Positions 38,290-50,100 of a DNA stretch of 64,000 nt are shown one piece after another. The notes beneath the pieces are model-generated. The model made no database searches and was not told the origin of the DNA. It worked only from the letters and a program-made list of their open reading frames with translations. Positions within the stretch are counted from its first letter, which is position 1. Each line of letters opens with the position of its first letter. This stretch comes from Tetranychus cinnabarinus (taxonomy: Eukaryota; Arthropoda; Arachnida; Trombidiformes; Tetranychidae): assembly GCA_022266195.1 (NCBI GenBank), contig WHVY01000002.1, forward strand, positions 2,061,001 through 2,125,000, written 5' to 3'. The translations under genes were made by a program, and so were the position numbers.

Positions 38290-38930
38290 GTTGGTTAGCA
38301 AGTGGCTGCCATTAATTGTAGACAATTATTAAACTGGAAAAGTTGAAAGCTTTTGATTTGCAAATGAAATACTGAAACTTATATTTCATCTTTAATCCAA
38401 ATGATCAGGCGCAATTGAATATTAGACTAAAGTTAATAGCATGTGGATGATGAAGATGATGAAGATGAAATGATGCTGGAAGAGGTAAAAGTCTGTGGAA
38501 AGTAAAATGAGATGAAAATGGCTTGAAGATGAAGATCAAGTAATGAGTTTATGATGTAAAACTTGAATCATCTTCAACTTGTTATTCATTTTTGTTTTGG
38601 TCTTTTTTTTGGTCTAAAAATAAATTGTATCTGAACTTGTTGGACGAAGACCTAAGAATCAGTTAATTAAAAACTAATTGTTATGGATTTTCATCTAAAA
38701 ATGATTAAATCATAAAGACCGGGCAATTTTTCATTGGTCACGTTTGTTTTTAGCATTTCTTAGCTTTTAATAGTTTTGCTTTCGATGAAACTTTTTTTTT
38801 AATTTCATGTTCAATTTTAGTTTACTTTTGACTCCAATGGCATGGTAAGATGATTAAGCCAGTCAGGTTTAGGATTCTTTAAGAGAATTATCTTTTTAAT
38901 TGTTAAAACGCTTAAACGCGGCGGAATTTA

Positions 38931-39082
38931 AAGGGTGTTGCGTTTAATAAGGTGCAATTATCAGTTACCCAAATGAAGATAAAAAGATTAACAATGTAAG
39001 ATGTCTTGATCTTTACCTTTGTCCATCTTCTTATCTACATTTGGCTAACTGATAATTGCACCTTATTAAACGCAACACCCTT
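38931..39082. mobile_element. 152-bp hairpin MITE
   Basis: Inverted arms of about 57 bp begin AAGGGTGTTGCGTTTAATAA and end with its reverse complement; TA lies on both sides (38929-38930 and 39083-39084). The first bases AAGGGT match the ends of the Tc1/mariner copies at 11535 and 31792, so this may be a non-autonomous relative; beyond those bases similarity is weak. Confidence 0.88.
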
Positions 39083-39194
39083 TAGGTTTAGGTTTTAGGT
39101 TTTGGGGATGCATTTTCATTTCTGATTCTGAGTTTTGATGATTATTTAATTGACGTTTCTGTGATTCTTTTCTGAATTAGTTCATTTTTCTGGT

Positions 39195-40376
39195 AAAGGG
39201 GTATGTAAAGTAAAATCGCACTTCTGTTAAACTTTTTTAAATAATGATTTTCTGAAAGAGCTTTTTTGAAAACTAGGTTTAACTTGAAAATCAGCATTTT
39301 GAGTATTGTGGTTAGGCCGCAATTGAGGCCAAGAGGTAAACCGTTTTTGAGTCAAATCTCACAAACGAAACATGATAGATGGCTGAAACTAAATAAATGT
39401 CTTTTTCTAATATACAAACATGCATATACAAAAGTTCGAGACTCGCACTTATTTTGTTCTCAAGTTATTTAGGTAGATCACTTTCCGCTTTTTTGATTTT
39501 TAAATCAACAGATCAAACGTTACAGTCTTTTTTAATGTCTCAAAATGAATTTTTCAATTTAGTTAATAGCTCTACGCAAGATGAGAGCAATTTACGAAGT
39601 GGTTCCATAGATAACGATAAACGGTCTGAAATAAACGGAACGCTTTAACAACGCTTAGGAACATCAGATCGAAATGAAACAAGGATAAAAGCAATCTTAG
39701 TTATCAGTTCTATAATGTGCGAAAAGATCAAGACTTTGCATTGTCAAATAAAGAATAAGTAGTCTTGAGATGTTTATTTTTAACACTGCATGTGGACTGT
39801 TAGAAAGCCAATATAACGACAGCATCACTTTCTAGCCATAATCTTTTGCTATATCATAGAACTGATAACTAAGATTGCTTTTATCCTTGTTTCCTTTCGA
39901 TCTGATGTTCCTAAGCGTTGTTGTAGTGTTCCGTTTATTTAAGGCCGATTCTCGATATCTATGGAACTACTGAAGTCGATGGCTATTATCTTGCGTAGGG
40001 CTGTTCCCAAAATCAAAGAAATTATTTTTTGCTAATGCAAAACCTTCAAAAATATAATCTGTCGATTTAAAAACCAAAATGACGGAAAATGGTCTACTTT
40101 GATAACTCGAGAACCAAAAATATCAGAGCATTTAACCTTTTGTATTCATATATTTATCTATTAGAGCATTGTTTATCTCAAGTTTCAGTTTTCTATCATG
40201 TTTGGTTGCTGAGATATAACTCAAAAATGGTTTACCTCTTGGCCTCAATTGCGGCCTAACCACAATACTCAAAATGCTTATTTTCAAGTTAAACCTAGTT
40301 TTCAAAAAAGCTCTTTCAGAAAATCATTATTTAAAAAAGTTTAACAGAAGTGCGATTTTGCTTTACATACCCCTTT
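39195..40376. mobile_element. Large palindromic fold-back element (about 1.18 kb)
   Basis: Arms of about 539 bp (39195-39733 and 39838-40376) are reverse complements with scattered mismatches and small indels, around a spacer of roughly 105 bp. The ends are AAAGGGGTATGTAAAG and its complement. The left flank has TA; the right has TG, possibly a mutated target site. The arms are AT-rich and encode no recognisable transposase. The overall form is that of a Foldback-type or hairpin DNA transposon. Confidence 0.88.
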
Positions 40377-41659
40377 GGGTAATTTTATTAAATCGTATTG
40401 AATCAGAAAGTAGAGTTGGTTAAAATGATAAAATGATAATCTTCAAGTCAGAGTTCAATATTAAACTTGAAGTACAAACGCTAAGTTGTTTATTATTTAT
40501 CGAGAAACTCAGGCCTTGACAGGCCTGGCATTTCGACCCTGGTTATGAAAGGGAAAAAATCGTTCAGCGAAAGAGGAAAAAGAGGAAATGGCGAAAGAGG
40601 GAAAAGATAAAACCCTGTAGACAGAGGAAGAGAGAGAGAGAGAGCCAAAGTCTGAGAAGAAGATGATGATGATGATGATGATGATGATGATCAAAGGAAG
40701 ATAAAGAGAGAAAAGTTCATCTGGTCGAAAGGCAGTTTTACTTCTGTCGATTTTGACGAGAGAGTCTTTCGGCAAAGAAGATCAGCCGCTCACCCGATGC
40801 CATTTGCCTCTCGCCTTTCCTTCTCTTCTCTTTCTTTTCCCTCTCTTATTCCAGCCTTTCGCTTGTCTTCTCTTTCTTTCTATCTTCTCTTTCTGCCACT
40901 TTTTTTCTATTCTTTTTTCGTCTCTTCATTTTCTCGTTTTAATTGTTAAAAATTCAATTTATTTATTGTCCTTTATTAATTTGAATACCATGATGAGTGG
41001 ATTTACACCTTTAGGAATCAATCAATCTAAATAATATTAACGGTAATTATAAATAACAATTTTTAATCTATCTTCTTCAATGAAGAGTTAATTTGAAGAG
41101 TAATGTATAACTCTCTTTCTCTTTCTCTATCTCTCTCTTTCTTTCTCTTCTCTTTCTTTTCTCTCTTTTCTCCTCTCTTATCCTCTTTCTTTGGATCTTT
41201 GGATAGGCTTGTGTATATAACCGGCAATCTACGTAAAGATATATACGGAAAGTCCTCATTTTGATCTCACCAGCCATCTTCAACATTTACAATTCCATTT
41301 CATTATTGGCCTGTTCATCAGGTTTTCTTGTTTAATTTTGTTGGAAACTTAATCAACTCTAAAGTGATCATAAAAACCATACAATTGGCTCTTTCCATTA
41401 TCCAGCTGATATCAGCTTTAAAATTGATTTGTAAAATACTTAGTAATTATTCTGTTGTTAATACAAATCAGAATCACTCCAAGTGTATAAATTATCCATT
41501 TTTGTTTGTTGACCAATTTTTTGACCCTGACCTCTGCCGAGGTGTGTTACTAGGTGAGCTTTTCCTTTTCAAATTACACCTTTGATGTGTCTTCCAATAA
41601 TGTCTCATAATGTCCTCTCCTTTTCTGTTTCCTCCATAGTTTCTAAGGTTTTGTGAAAG
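40377..41659. other. Intergenic with simple repeats, MEP-1 5' flank
   Basis: Contains (GA)n at 40626-40643, (GAT)n at 40662-40691 and long CT-rich tracts at 40797-40930 and 41100-41205. The latter lie upstream of MEP-1 and may be promoter-proximal (GAGA-type) sequence, which is speculative. No gene is seen. Confidence 0.5.
40662..40691 (+). repeat. (GAT)10 microsatellite
   Basis: Ten uninterrupted GAT units. Confidence 0.95.
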
Positions 41660-43993
41660 ATGGTTCAAATGGAAGAAAAAACAGAAACTACAGATAGAGC
41701 TGAAAAGGCTGAGAAGCCCGATAAGCCTAAGAAACAACCTAAAGAGGTTAAAATTGAAGAGACAGATATTCCGGACGAAGAAACCGGTTTTCCTGGTTGC
41801 ATGAGAGGCCATGTTATTCGGGGTAAATTCATACCGATAAATAAGAAAACATGGATCGACATCGATATTGATGGCAACGATGCTATCTTGGACTGCGCCT
41901 CTCAAGTGGTACCGTTGATGATTAAAAAGCCTAATATTTTTCCGCCCAAATTGGCTGAACCCGAGGTTGTCAAAGGGCCCAGTGTTACAGAAGAAGAGGA
42001 AAAGGAAGATGAAATCAAAGAGGAAGAGATTGAAGACACTGAGAAAAGTAAAGACGAAAAGAAAGATGAAACTGAAGAAGTGGTCATCGAATCAGACAAT
42101 GAAGAAAAAAATGAGTCTCAACAGTCAACATCTACCACTGCAGTTGGAGCAAATCAACAAACACAGCCTGGTCAACAATCAAATCAAGCAGGACAAAGTA
42201 ACAACCAGCAAGAGACCAATAATTTAACGATGCTCACTATTTCAGATTATTATAAATCTTCAGTTGGAAATTTATTAATGGGTATCGGTTTGAGCCGATC
42301 CAAAGAGTGGTACCATAAAGATGTTATTAGACAATTACACAGATCGATTAGAAAACAAGGAGAACTTGATGATCTCGTGGAAGAATTGAAGAGACAACAA
42401 CAATTATATAATGAGTGTAAAGCTGCTAACAGTATATTCACTTTCCCATTGAAAAAGTGTCATATGTGTGATTTTAAAACTGAATCTGATGTTGCAATGG
42501 AAGGACATCTTAATATACCACATTTAAGTAACAGAAAAGAATACAGATGTAATTTTTGTGTTTTTGCGACCCGTGATACACAGTCAATTGTGTCTCACTT
42601 TAAGGATACTCATAATCGTTCGTGCATCTTAGAACCACCACCACTGTTAAACTCTTGTCCTATCTGTCCCTATGAATCGAGTCAAAAAGCTAAAGCCGCT
42701 ACTCACATAGCTAAATGTATGAAATTTTTCCATCCTGACAAGGTTCAACATCTCCCCGATCCTGAATCCGAGTATCCTGCAATAACTCCTAAACCCATCA
42801 CCCAAGAGGATATTAAAGTTTATGATGCTACTTTGATAGCTTTGAGAGCAGCAGCTCTTTCATCTAATACCCAATTACCAAATTTACCTGGCCTACCGAG
42901 AGGTCTTCAACACCAAATGCTAATGATGCAGCAACAACAAGTGGCACTTCAAAGCAAAGCTATGAAAGCCAACAGAGTTATTCCAGGAATAAAGGCTAAT
43001 CCCGCAGCATTACGAAACGCAGCTAATTATGATATTACATCAAATCCTAATTTTGCTAAATCTAATGCTCCTCAATTGTATCATATGTTACAAGCCGGTG
43101 GTCACACTCAATTGGTACCTGTACAGCAAAGCAAATATCCACAAGGAGTTAACTCAACCACCCATTTACAGGCAGTCAAAGGTCGAGTTATACCTGGCTC
43201 GGGTGGCGCATTGTTACAAAAAAGTCCAGCCGGTATGAGGCCTAATAGTACAGATAGTATTGATTCTCCGGCTGGTGGTAAAGGAGGAACTTTTGTAATT
43301 TGTGAGATTTGTGATGGATATATCAAAGATCTGGAGCAACTAAGAACTCATATGCAGTGGATACATAAAGTGAGTTATCTTGTTTGTTTCGCTTTTTATC
43401 GTTCAAGATAAAGTATTTAATTATTTTAAATCTTTTTGATTAGGTTAAAATTCATCCAAAGATGTTGGCAAGTCGCCCTCCGCTTAACTGTCAAAAATGT
43501 CAATGGAGATTCTTTACAGACCAAGGATTAGAAAGGCATTTGCTAGGAGCTCATGGATTAGTTACATCGAACATGCAAGACATGGTTGATCAAAATCAAG
43601 ATGGTGGTCGATGCACCATCTGTGGCCGTATATCTGCCAACAAACTAGTGGCTCATATGAACCAGGTTAGTAGCAAAATCATGACTTGATTACATTCTAT
43701 CCGAATAGAATAATCGAATGATATATTCATTCTGTTTTAAGCCTCTTGACTTACACCTTTTCTTTACTGATTCATTCTTTTTTCAGGTACACAAGATCAC
43801 TTTAAGGCCTGCTTTACTATCCTACAAGTGTACAGTATGTTCAGCGACCTTCAACTTATATCGATTATTTGAAAACCATGTCTACATGGTTCACAGTGGA
43901 TCAGTTAAAAGGAATCTTGAAGATTCTAACCAATCGCTAGTTAAGAAACAAAAAACTGGAATTAATGGATCCGAATGTCATATGAAAAATTAA
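41660..43993 (+). CDS. MEP-1: Zinc-finger protein MEP-1
   Basis: Nuclear C2H2 zinc-finger protein; in flies and worms it partners the Mi-2 chromatin remodeller (MEC complex) in gene repression. Exons: 41660-43369, 43444-43665 and 43787-43993, giving 712 residues. The N-terminus is charged, with a very acidic Glu/Lys stretch (about 105-155) and a Gln/Asn-rich linker. Fingers include CHMCDFKTESDVAMEGH, CNFCVFATRDTQSIVSHF and CPICPYESSQKAKAATH. After a long Ala/Gln-rich spacer come CEICDGYIKDLEQLRTH, CQKCQWRFFTDQGLERH, CTICGRISANKLVAH and CTVCSATFNLYRLFENH. The last four closely resemble fly MEP-1. The protein is shorter than the fly one (over 1,000 residues), mostly in the N-terminus. It is convergent with the next gene, stops 300 bp apart. 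Confidence 0.9.
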
Positions 43994-44292
43994 TTAAATA
44001 ATTTCTCATTTCCTTTAAATTTCACTATTCCTTTATCGCTTTCTTTCTCTCTATTTCTCGTCTCTTCGCTCTTGTCTCTCACAAACTCACACATACATAC
44101 AAAACACATTTTCTACCCACCTTTCACCCTAATTTGTCTCAAATTGTCCCTTTCCACACACATTCACATTAAATGACAAACCGATATTTATATATAACAT
44201 AAAATAACACAAAAGTCTCGTTTATATTACTCGTTTATAATAATTACTTATTTTTACAGATTTTATTTCATTTTTTTCATAATTTTCTATCT

Positions 44293-45477
44293 TCATTCAT
44301 CCGGACAGCAACCAATAGCTTCGCGTTTACTTTGATGGCAATCATCATTTTCTTTCTCATCTTCATCGGAGGATGATGATGAAGATTCTTCACTCGATCG
44401 ATCGCTGCTTTTTTCATCTTTACCAACATCCAAAGCGCTTGCCTCCTTAGATAATCCTGTAACATTATTTTCATCACCATCAGCTTCATCCCCATCTTTA
44501 CAATTTTGTGTGCTCTTCCTTTTTACATCATCAATCTCCTTAACAGGAAAAGAAGCTCTCGTGTACGATTTAATCAAACTATTGACCGACCGATTGTCTG
44601 ATTTAGTCTCCTTCAGTTTAACATTGAAAAATTGACCAGATTGTTGTACTGTCGATGAACCTGATGAACATTTAAGTGATGGCTTCAAGATTGAAATCGG
44701 AGGCTTATCTCTATTAACCAAGTTAATATGAGCAGAATCGTTTTTGGAGCAAATTGGTTTATTTTTAGATTTTAATTCTGACAACAGCGATAAGTGATGA
44801 TGGTTATTATTGTTTGCAATATTCTTGTTGTTAGAGACTTCTGATTCACCAGTTTTCTGTCTCGTCCGTAATTCCTTGATTATTGATAAGTTAACTCGAG
44901 GATCACCCGGCATCAACATTTTCCTAGGATCAATTAAATTAGGCGATGAACGAGATCGTGATACTTTATCAGCCCACAATGGACTTAGTTTATTATTGTT
45001 TGTCCTACTAAAGTCATCATTTTTTGAACTTTTATCTTCTTGGCCTTTCTCCGTTTCCTCTGCATTAGCTTCAAATTGGCTTGTTTTTCTATTCAATATA
45101 CTTTGGTCTGATATTGGAGCTCGAGAAAAGGCCTCATCAAAGAAGCTTGTATCACCAAAAGTTTGTCTTTTGAACGTTATCGAAGTACTTTGAAAAAATG
45201 TATCAAGTCCACTATCAAGCAAACTGGCATCACTTGATTTTCCTGATAAATCGGTTGGCTTTTTTTCATCTGTTGAATCTTCCTCCCTTATTACTGGTCT
45301 CAGTCGACTTGGGACTTTACGATTGCACCTTTTTGGCCTGGATTTAATCATGTCCAGCAATGTTTTATCACTTTTAAGTTCGTCACTTAATCGATTTTCT
45401 TTGTTTTCACTTTGATCGCTGTTAATCCAAGGTTCACTTTTACCCTCACTGTTCAACTTTTCTTGATTAACTTCCAT
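44293..45477 (-). CDS. Disordered protein with a capping-protein-interaction-like motif
   Basis: A single open exon of 394 residues. I use the ATG at 45477 (MEVNQEK) because a probable 3' splice site lies 16 bp upstream, so a 5' UTR exon, or more coding sequence, may exist upstream. The protein is hydrophilic and mostly disordered: Ser/Asp/Glu/Lys-rich with an acidic Ser tract near the C-terminus. Recognisable pieces: LLDMIKSRPKRCNRKVPSR (about residues 41-59), which fits RPKx6P, the core of the CPI motif that binds actin capping protein; shortly after it LDSGLDTFF, reminiscent of the second capping-protein contact in CARMIL proteins; and ADKVSRSRSSPNLIDPRKML with GDPRVNLSIIKELR. The full protein family is not recognised and the function is inferred only from the motif. 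Confidence 0.7.
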   Translation of the reverse strand: MEVNQEKLNSEGKSEPWINSDQSENKENRLSDELKSDKTLLDMIKSRPKRCNRKVPSRLRPVIREEDSTDEKKPTDLSGKSSDASLLDSGLDTFFQSTSITFKRQTFGDTSFFDEAFSRAPISDQSILNRKTSQFEANAEETEKGQEDKSSKNDDFSRTNNNKLSPLWADKVSRSRSSPNLIDPRKMLMPGDPRVNLSIIKELRTRQKTGESEVSNNKNIANNNNHHHLSLLSELKSKNKPICSKNDSAHINLVNRDKPPISILKPSLKCSSGSSTVQQSGQFFNVKLKETKSDNRSVNSLIKSYTRASFPVKEIDDVKRKSTQNCKDGDEADGDENNVTGLSKEASALDVGKDEKSSDRSSEESSSSSSDEDEKENDDCHQSKREAIGCCPDE

Positions 45478-48400
45478 TGCACTTTTACTCTGGTGGGTAA
45501 ACAACAAACAACACTTAAAACGTTAACAATCTTTAACAAATTGGTTGTTTGATTGTGGTGTTTGGAAACAATACTGATTACAGTGGAATGATTATCTGGT
45601 CATGTTCATTCAACAAAATCAATTAACCACTGGAATATGAAGTCAACTTTACTTTTTGATGGTTAAAGGGATTTCTTTTTATCTCCTTGTTTCTCTCAAC
45701 TCTCGATCTGGCAAGTTTACAAGACGTTCAAATCCAATGAGAGCACAAACGGAAGAAAAAAAATAAGTTACTGTTTCTGCTGATGATGATAATGATGATG
45801 CTATAGCTGATGGTTATGTTGCTGGTTTAATAATGAATGAAGAAACTTGTTGATAAAGCGTCTAAAGGATGAGGAATGTTCCAATATTTTTCAGTTTCTT
45901 TTCTAATTCAACAAGTTTTTTGACTTCTTTTCGTCAGATGAAAATGAGAAACATTTACTGATGATGTAAATGATGTTGAACTATTCATTTGGCTTTTTAA
46001 TGTTATCTGCTGTTAACCTGGAAAAGGAGAGAAACAACCCAAAAATAAGAACCGATTACATCAAAATGGATAACAAAAAAAAGAAGAGTTCGAAGGCAAA
46101 AGATGATCACACTTGTTGAATTATCGTTTATGTTAAAACATTATTTAAATTGTAATACTTGGTAAGTAGTTTGACTGACAAAAGATGATTAAAAAAAGAG
46201 CAACTCAAATGAGGCCAACAAGTGATGAAGTTAACACTGGAAAGGACACAAGTTGCACTGAAAGTTTGTCACAAGGAATAAACCTTTAAAGCTAAACTTT
46301 TGAATTGTGTTTATTGAAAGATTGAACCAGATTTTGACCAGGAAAAGCCCATTGAGTTTATCATGTGTTGATCAAGTTGAAGGTACAATTATCTTAAAAC
46401 TGATGGAAACCAAGGAGTTGAACAAGAATAAAAAAGATGCTAAAGACGATGGATAATGATGATGATTTTTGATGATGGTGAGGGAGAAAGGGCCAAAACT
46501 CACTTGAGAAGCAATTGGTTGTAATTGTTTACTTCAACTTACTGGTTAACTCATAAAAACCTGGGCAACTACAATTTAGGATTGATTGAGTTGAATTGTT
46601 AACTATTCAAAGCCAAGATTTATTATGACCGTTATAAGGAGAAATGTTAAATGAAGAAGCTGATGGTGATGATGATGATGATGGAAAAGATTAGAATAGA
46701 GAAAGAAAGAGAAAGAAAGAGAGGGAAACAAGGAAGAAAAAAGAAGGAACCAAAAAAAATAGAGAGAAGATGAAGAAGAAAATGTCCATCATGATCAAGC
46801 AAAACAATTTGTTGATAACATTTTCATTCTTTATTCTTGATTTTTATTCCATTTTCTCAATGATCAAATCATTTGTTCAATTGTTCAAAGTCTATTTTAC
46901 TTTCAACTTTTATTTTTCCTCTTGCAGCTTTGCTCCAACTTTACATCAACTTTTCCATCTTCATCTCCTTATACTTATCCTGATTTATTTTAATTTATTG
47001 TTGATTATTTTTACAAAAGTTTACATCAAAAGGTTGACCTGTAAATGAAGGGAATCACTTTTTGTTTTACTTCATCTTTTCATCTTCATTTATCTTACTA
47101 GAATGTAACAAAAATTCATTTTCATCATCTTTTAAATTGTTGATGCAATTTTTAGGTACCATAACCAGTTTTTTGTTTTGATCATACAATAAGGTTTAAA
47201 GACGTTTCTGTCAATAGCTGATGGACTTTGCTTTTGTCAACAAGCCAAATTAATGCAATTTAACGGAAAATGGCTGCTAATTTAGTCTAAACTGATCTTT
47301 TCTTTGAAAATAACGAAATGAAATTGTAAAATAATCAGTCTTAATGAATATTTTGACTGGTTACAAATGGCTTGACTGTTAGCATTGACAGTCAAAGTCA
47401 GGCTTTTTTTGTTGAAACAAACAAAAGCGTTAATGATTAGCACTTTACTGTTTGATTAGTTGATTAGATTTCTCTGAATCATCATTACTCTCAAATTCAA
47501 ACAATTTAAATGCATCAAAAGCGTATACTTTTGTCAAAGGTAATTTTGTAAATTAGAATCAAATTACCGAAGAACAAAAATGAAAATTCATTTCATTAAT
47601 GCCTTATTCCTCATGTATTCCTAATATATTCCTGATTGTTTAACCTGAATCTAAACACTGGAAACAACTGGTTACTTTGATTACCATTTGACTACAATTA
47701 GTTAACATTGAATGATTTAACCTAAAAAAGGGAAACACAAGAAACACCATTGAATAACGACCTAAGCTTAACCAAGAAACTTGACTGCCATTGTAAACCT
47801 AAAGCCTGTTCGTTCATCGAAAGGGCCACCGAAATTCAATGGGTGAAATGGAAAGAAAGTGGAAAGAGAAAGAGAAGAAATGATGATAATGATGATGACG
47901 AAGATGATGATGATGAACAAGAGCTGAGTTGGAGTCTCTCTCTCTGATTGGCTCATGTCTGCATGGATGATAGGGGAAACAGTTGAAGCCAAGGGCTGAA
48001 CCTTTCCTCTTCTCTTCATCACAGGCTCTTTAGGTTTCTCTTTCTTCCATATCATCCAAAGTCTATCTTCTCTGTCTATCTTTCTCTTGCTCTTTTAACG
48101 ATTTGTATTCTGGATGAAAAGATGATGAGAGAGGGAAAGAGAGAGAACAAAGAGAGCCAAACACGGCGCCATTTTGTCGAAGCCAACTTATCATCTTTTA
48201 TCATCCTTATCTTCATTTCCATCTTCAGTTTCATCTTCATTTCTATCTTCATTTATCGTCATAACCATCATCTTCCTCTGAATACGTCGTAATTTGTTCT
48301 TGCGCTTTTCTGGTAATTCATTTCTGTAGTTTACCCAAACATTTACCCTTTTGGTTTCATCTAAATGTCAATTTAATTACCTTATTGATTTACATGGATT

Positions 48401-50100
48401 CATTGACAGTTGATTGACAAAAATTAGGTTTCACCAACGAATACTGGACTTAAACCCATTGAGCACAGAACAGAAAATTAAACCTAAAAAGTTAACCAGA
48501 TTTGTTTGATACCCATTTTTTGGGTTAACTGCTTTCAATAATGAAATGAAATGCGTTTGGTTGCTTAATAAGATTGTAATGTAGCAATAAAAAAATGAGG
48601 AATTAATAAATTGATGGCAAAAATATTTTTAACACTCATAATTGAGGGTTAAATTGTATTGAGACTTTTTGAATACAGCTTGATACATGAGAAATGACGA
48701 GCAATTGTTTGACATTTACATGTAAATCATTAAGAAACCTAACCAACCCTTTGATTTTTTACCTTCTTTATATTCGTTCTTGTTTCTCTTCCCACTTTTA
48801 TCTTCTCCTTTTTTTCTCTCTCTCTTTCTCTCTATTCCTTAACAACTCATCTTATATACATTTTGACCTCACCGAGGTCATCTCAAGATGATTACATGTA
48901 TACTTGAGGTAGGCTCATGCGTCAAATGATTTTACAAGCTTCAGGGCATTTCATGGCCCAGGTAATTCATAAATCCGATGATAAACAGAGAAATGTTAAA
49001 CATGAAAAATGTTCATCTTAACTCCAATTGCACACTTTCAAAGTTAACCTGAGCAATCTATTGAAGCTGCATATGTTTTTCAAGTCAATTGTTGTAAAAT
49101 CTCGTAACATTGTTAACCTGATTAAGCATCAAAATGGCGGACTCTGATCATTCCAAAAACTTGCTTGGTAACTCAGACCTATGATCGGCCTTGAATCTAG
49201 TTTCAGTACAGTTTCATTATCTTATACGAACGAGTTGTTATGTTTTGTTTTCAAGGTTGTAGAGTTAATTATTTCATTCCTATTCATCTCTAATCATCAT
49301 GTTATCTTTGAAAATTTTAATTGCAAAACTTCGCATATAAACCTAATGTTAAGACAATCTTGTAATAAATCAACCTCTAAAGTTATTATACTTTAATCAA
49401 CTTCTAGCTTTTGTTTTCTTGGTTTTGCCTTAGATTGTTACTTGAATAATACTCACCAATGATCTTGTTTTGATTGGTCCCTCGAATGATATCAGTTGGT
49501 CACTTTTTACATTTAGTTGCACTCAGTTTACTGACACTTTTGAAAGTTGATGAGCTTGATTAATTAATAAAACTGAACAATTGTTGATCATTGTTAATGT
49601 TTCTTGCCTTTTTAATGTTTACAGTCTAATAAATTTTCCCTCACAGCGTATAGTCATAATTAGGTTTCCTTCAGTGTTTTCCTTGTCTAAATATGATTAG
49701 TTGATCTCCTTTTACGATCATATTTCCTTCCAATTTCTCATCCTGAATGAGCAATTTACTCTAGTCTCAAATTAGTTCTTATAGCAAGGCATATCTTTAA
49801 TTTCTCGCTTTTACTCTGTTTACAGAACCATTCAACAAAACCTTACTAGGTGAGTTGAAAACATGGTGTTTGATTTAATTTCATCCGGCAAGTATGAATA
49901 TGTGAAGAGTTTGATAAACCAACAGGATCATTAATGAATCCGGAGATCTTTAATAGGTACAGCAAGAGTATCTTATAGAGGATAATTTGCGTGACTAGAT
50001 ACTATTCAGCACACTGTACCAATAAAAGGTGATTGAAGAAAATAATTTCCAGCAATAATCATTAAATTATAAACTTTAACTATTGTAGACGAAATAATCT
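45478..50100. other. Gene-poor region with duplication scars
   Basis: No gene is supported over 4.6 kb. It has purine-rich simple sequence (46660-46775, 47860-47940) and scattered GAT/CAT triplets. About 47590-47740 and 48230-48560 are similar to 56161-56290 and 56362-56680. 49530-49637 is nearly identical to the 3' flank of carrier copy 1 (56051-56158). A distant promoter or UTR exon of a neighbour cannot be excluded. Confidence 0.5.
49530..49637. repeat. Copy of carnitine-carrier 3' flank
   Basis: Near-identical to 56051-56158 (shared CTGACACTTTTGAAA, GAACAATTGTTGATCATTGT, TTAATGTTTCTTGCC). Related, more diverged copies follow the carriers at 58295-58365 and 59965-60025. It is not adjacent to any carrier coding sequence. 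Confidence 0.85.

Larger units (their letters stand above)
36664..38930. other. Gene-poor, low-complexity stretch
   Basis: No gene is supported. 37252-37457 is a run of CATCATC passing into GATGATG triplets, which can self-pair. 38243-38289 holds nearly four copies of a 12-bp unit GGGTTCAATTTT. Acidic open frames over the triplet tract are composition artefacts. Confidence 0.5.

Noticed and set aside
40509..41286. Several Ser/Phe/Arg-rich frames
   Set aside because: They arise from GA/CT and GAT simple repeats.
46770..47048. 92-codon frame, Phe/Leu-rich
   Set aside because: AT-rich noise without domain or splice support.
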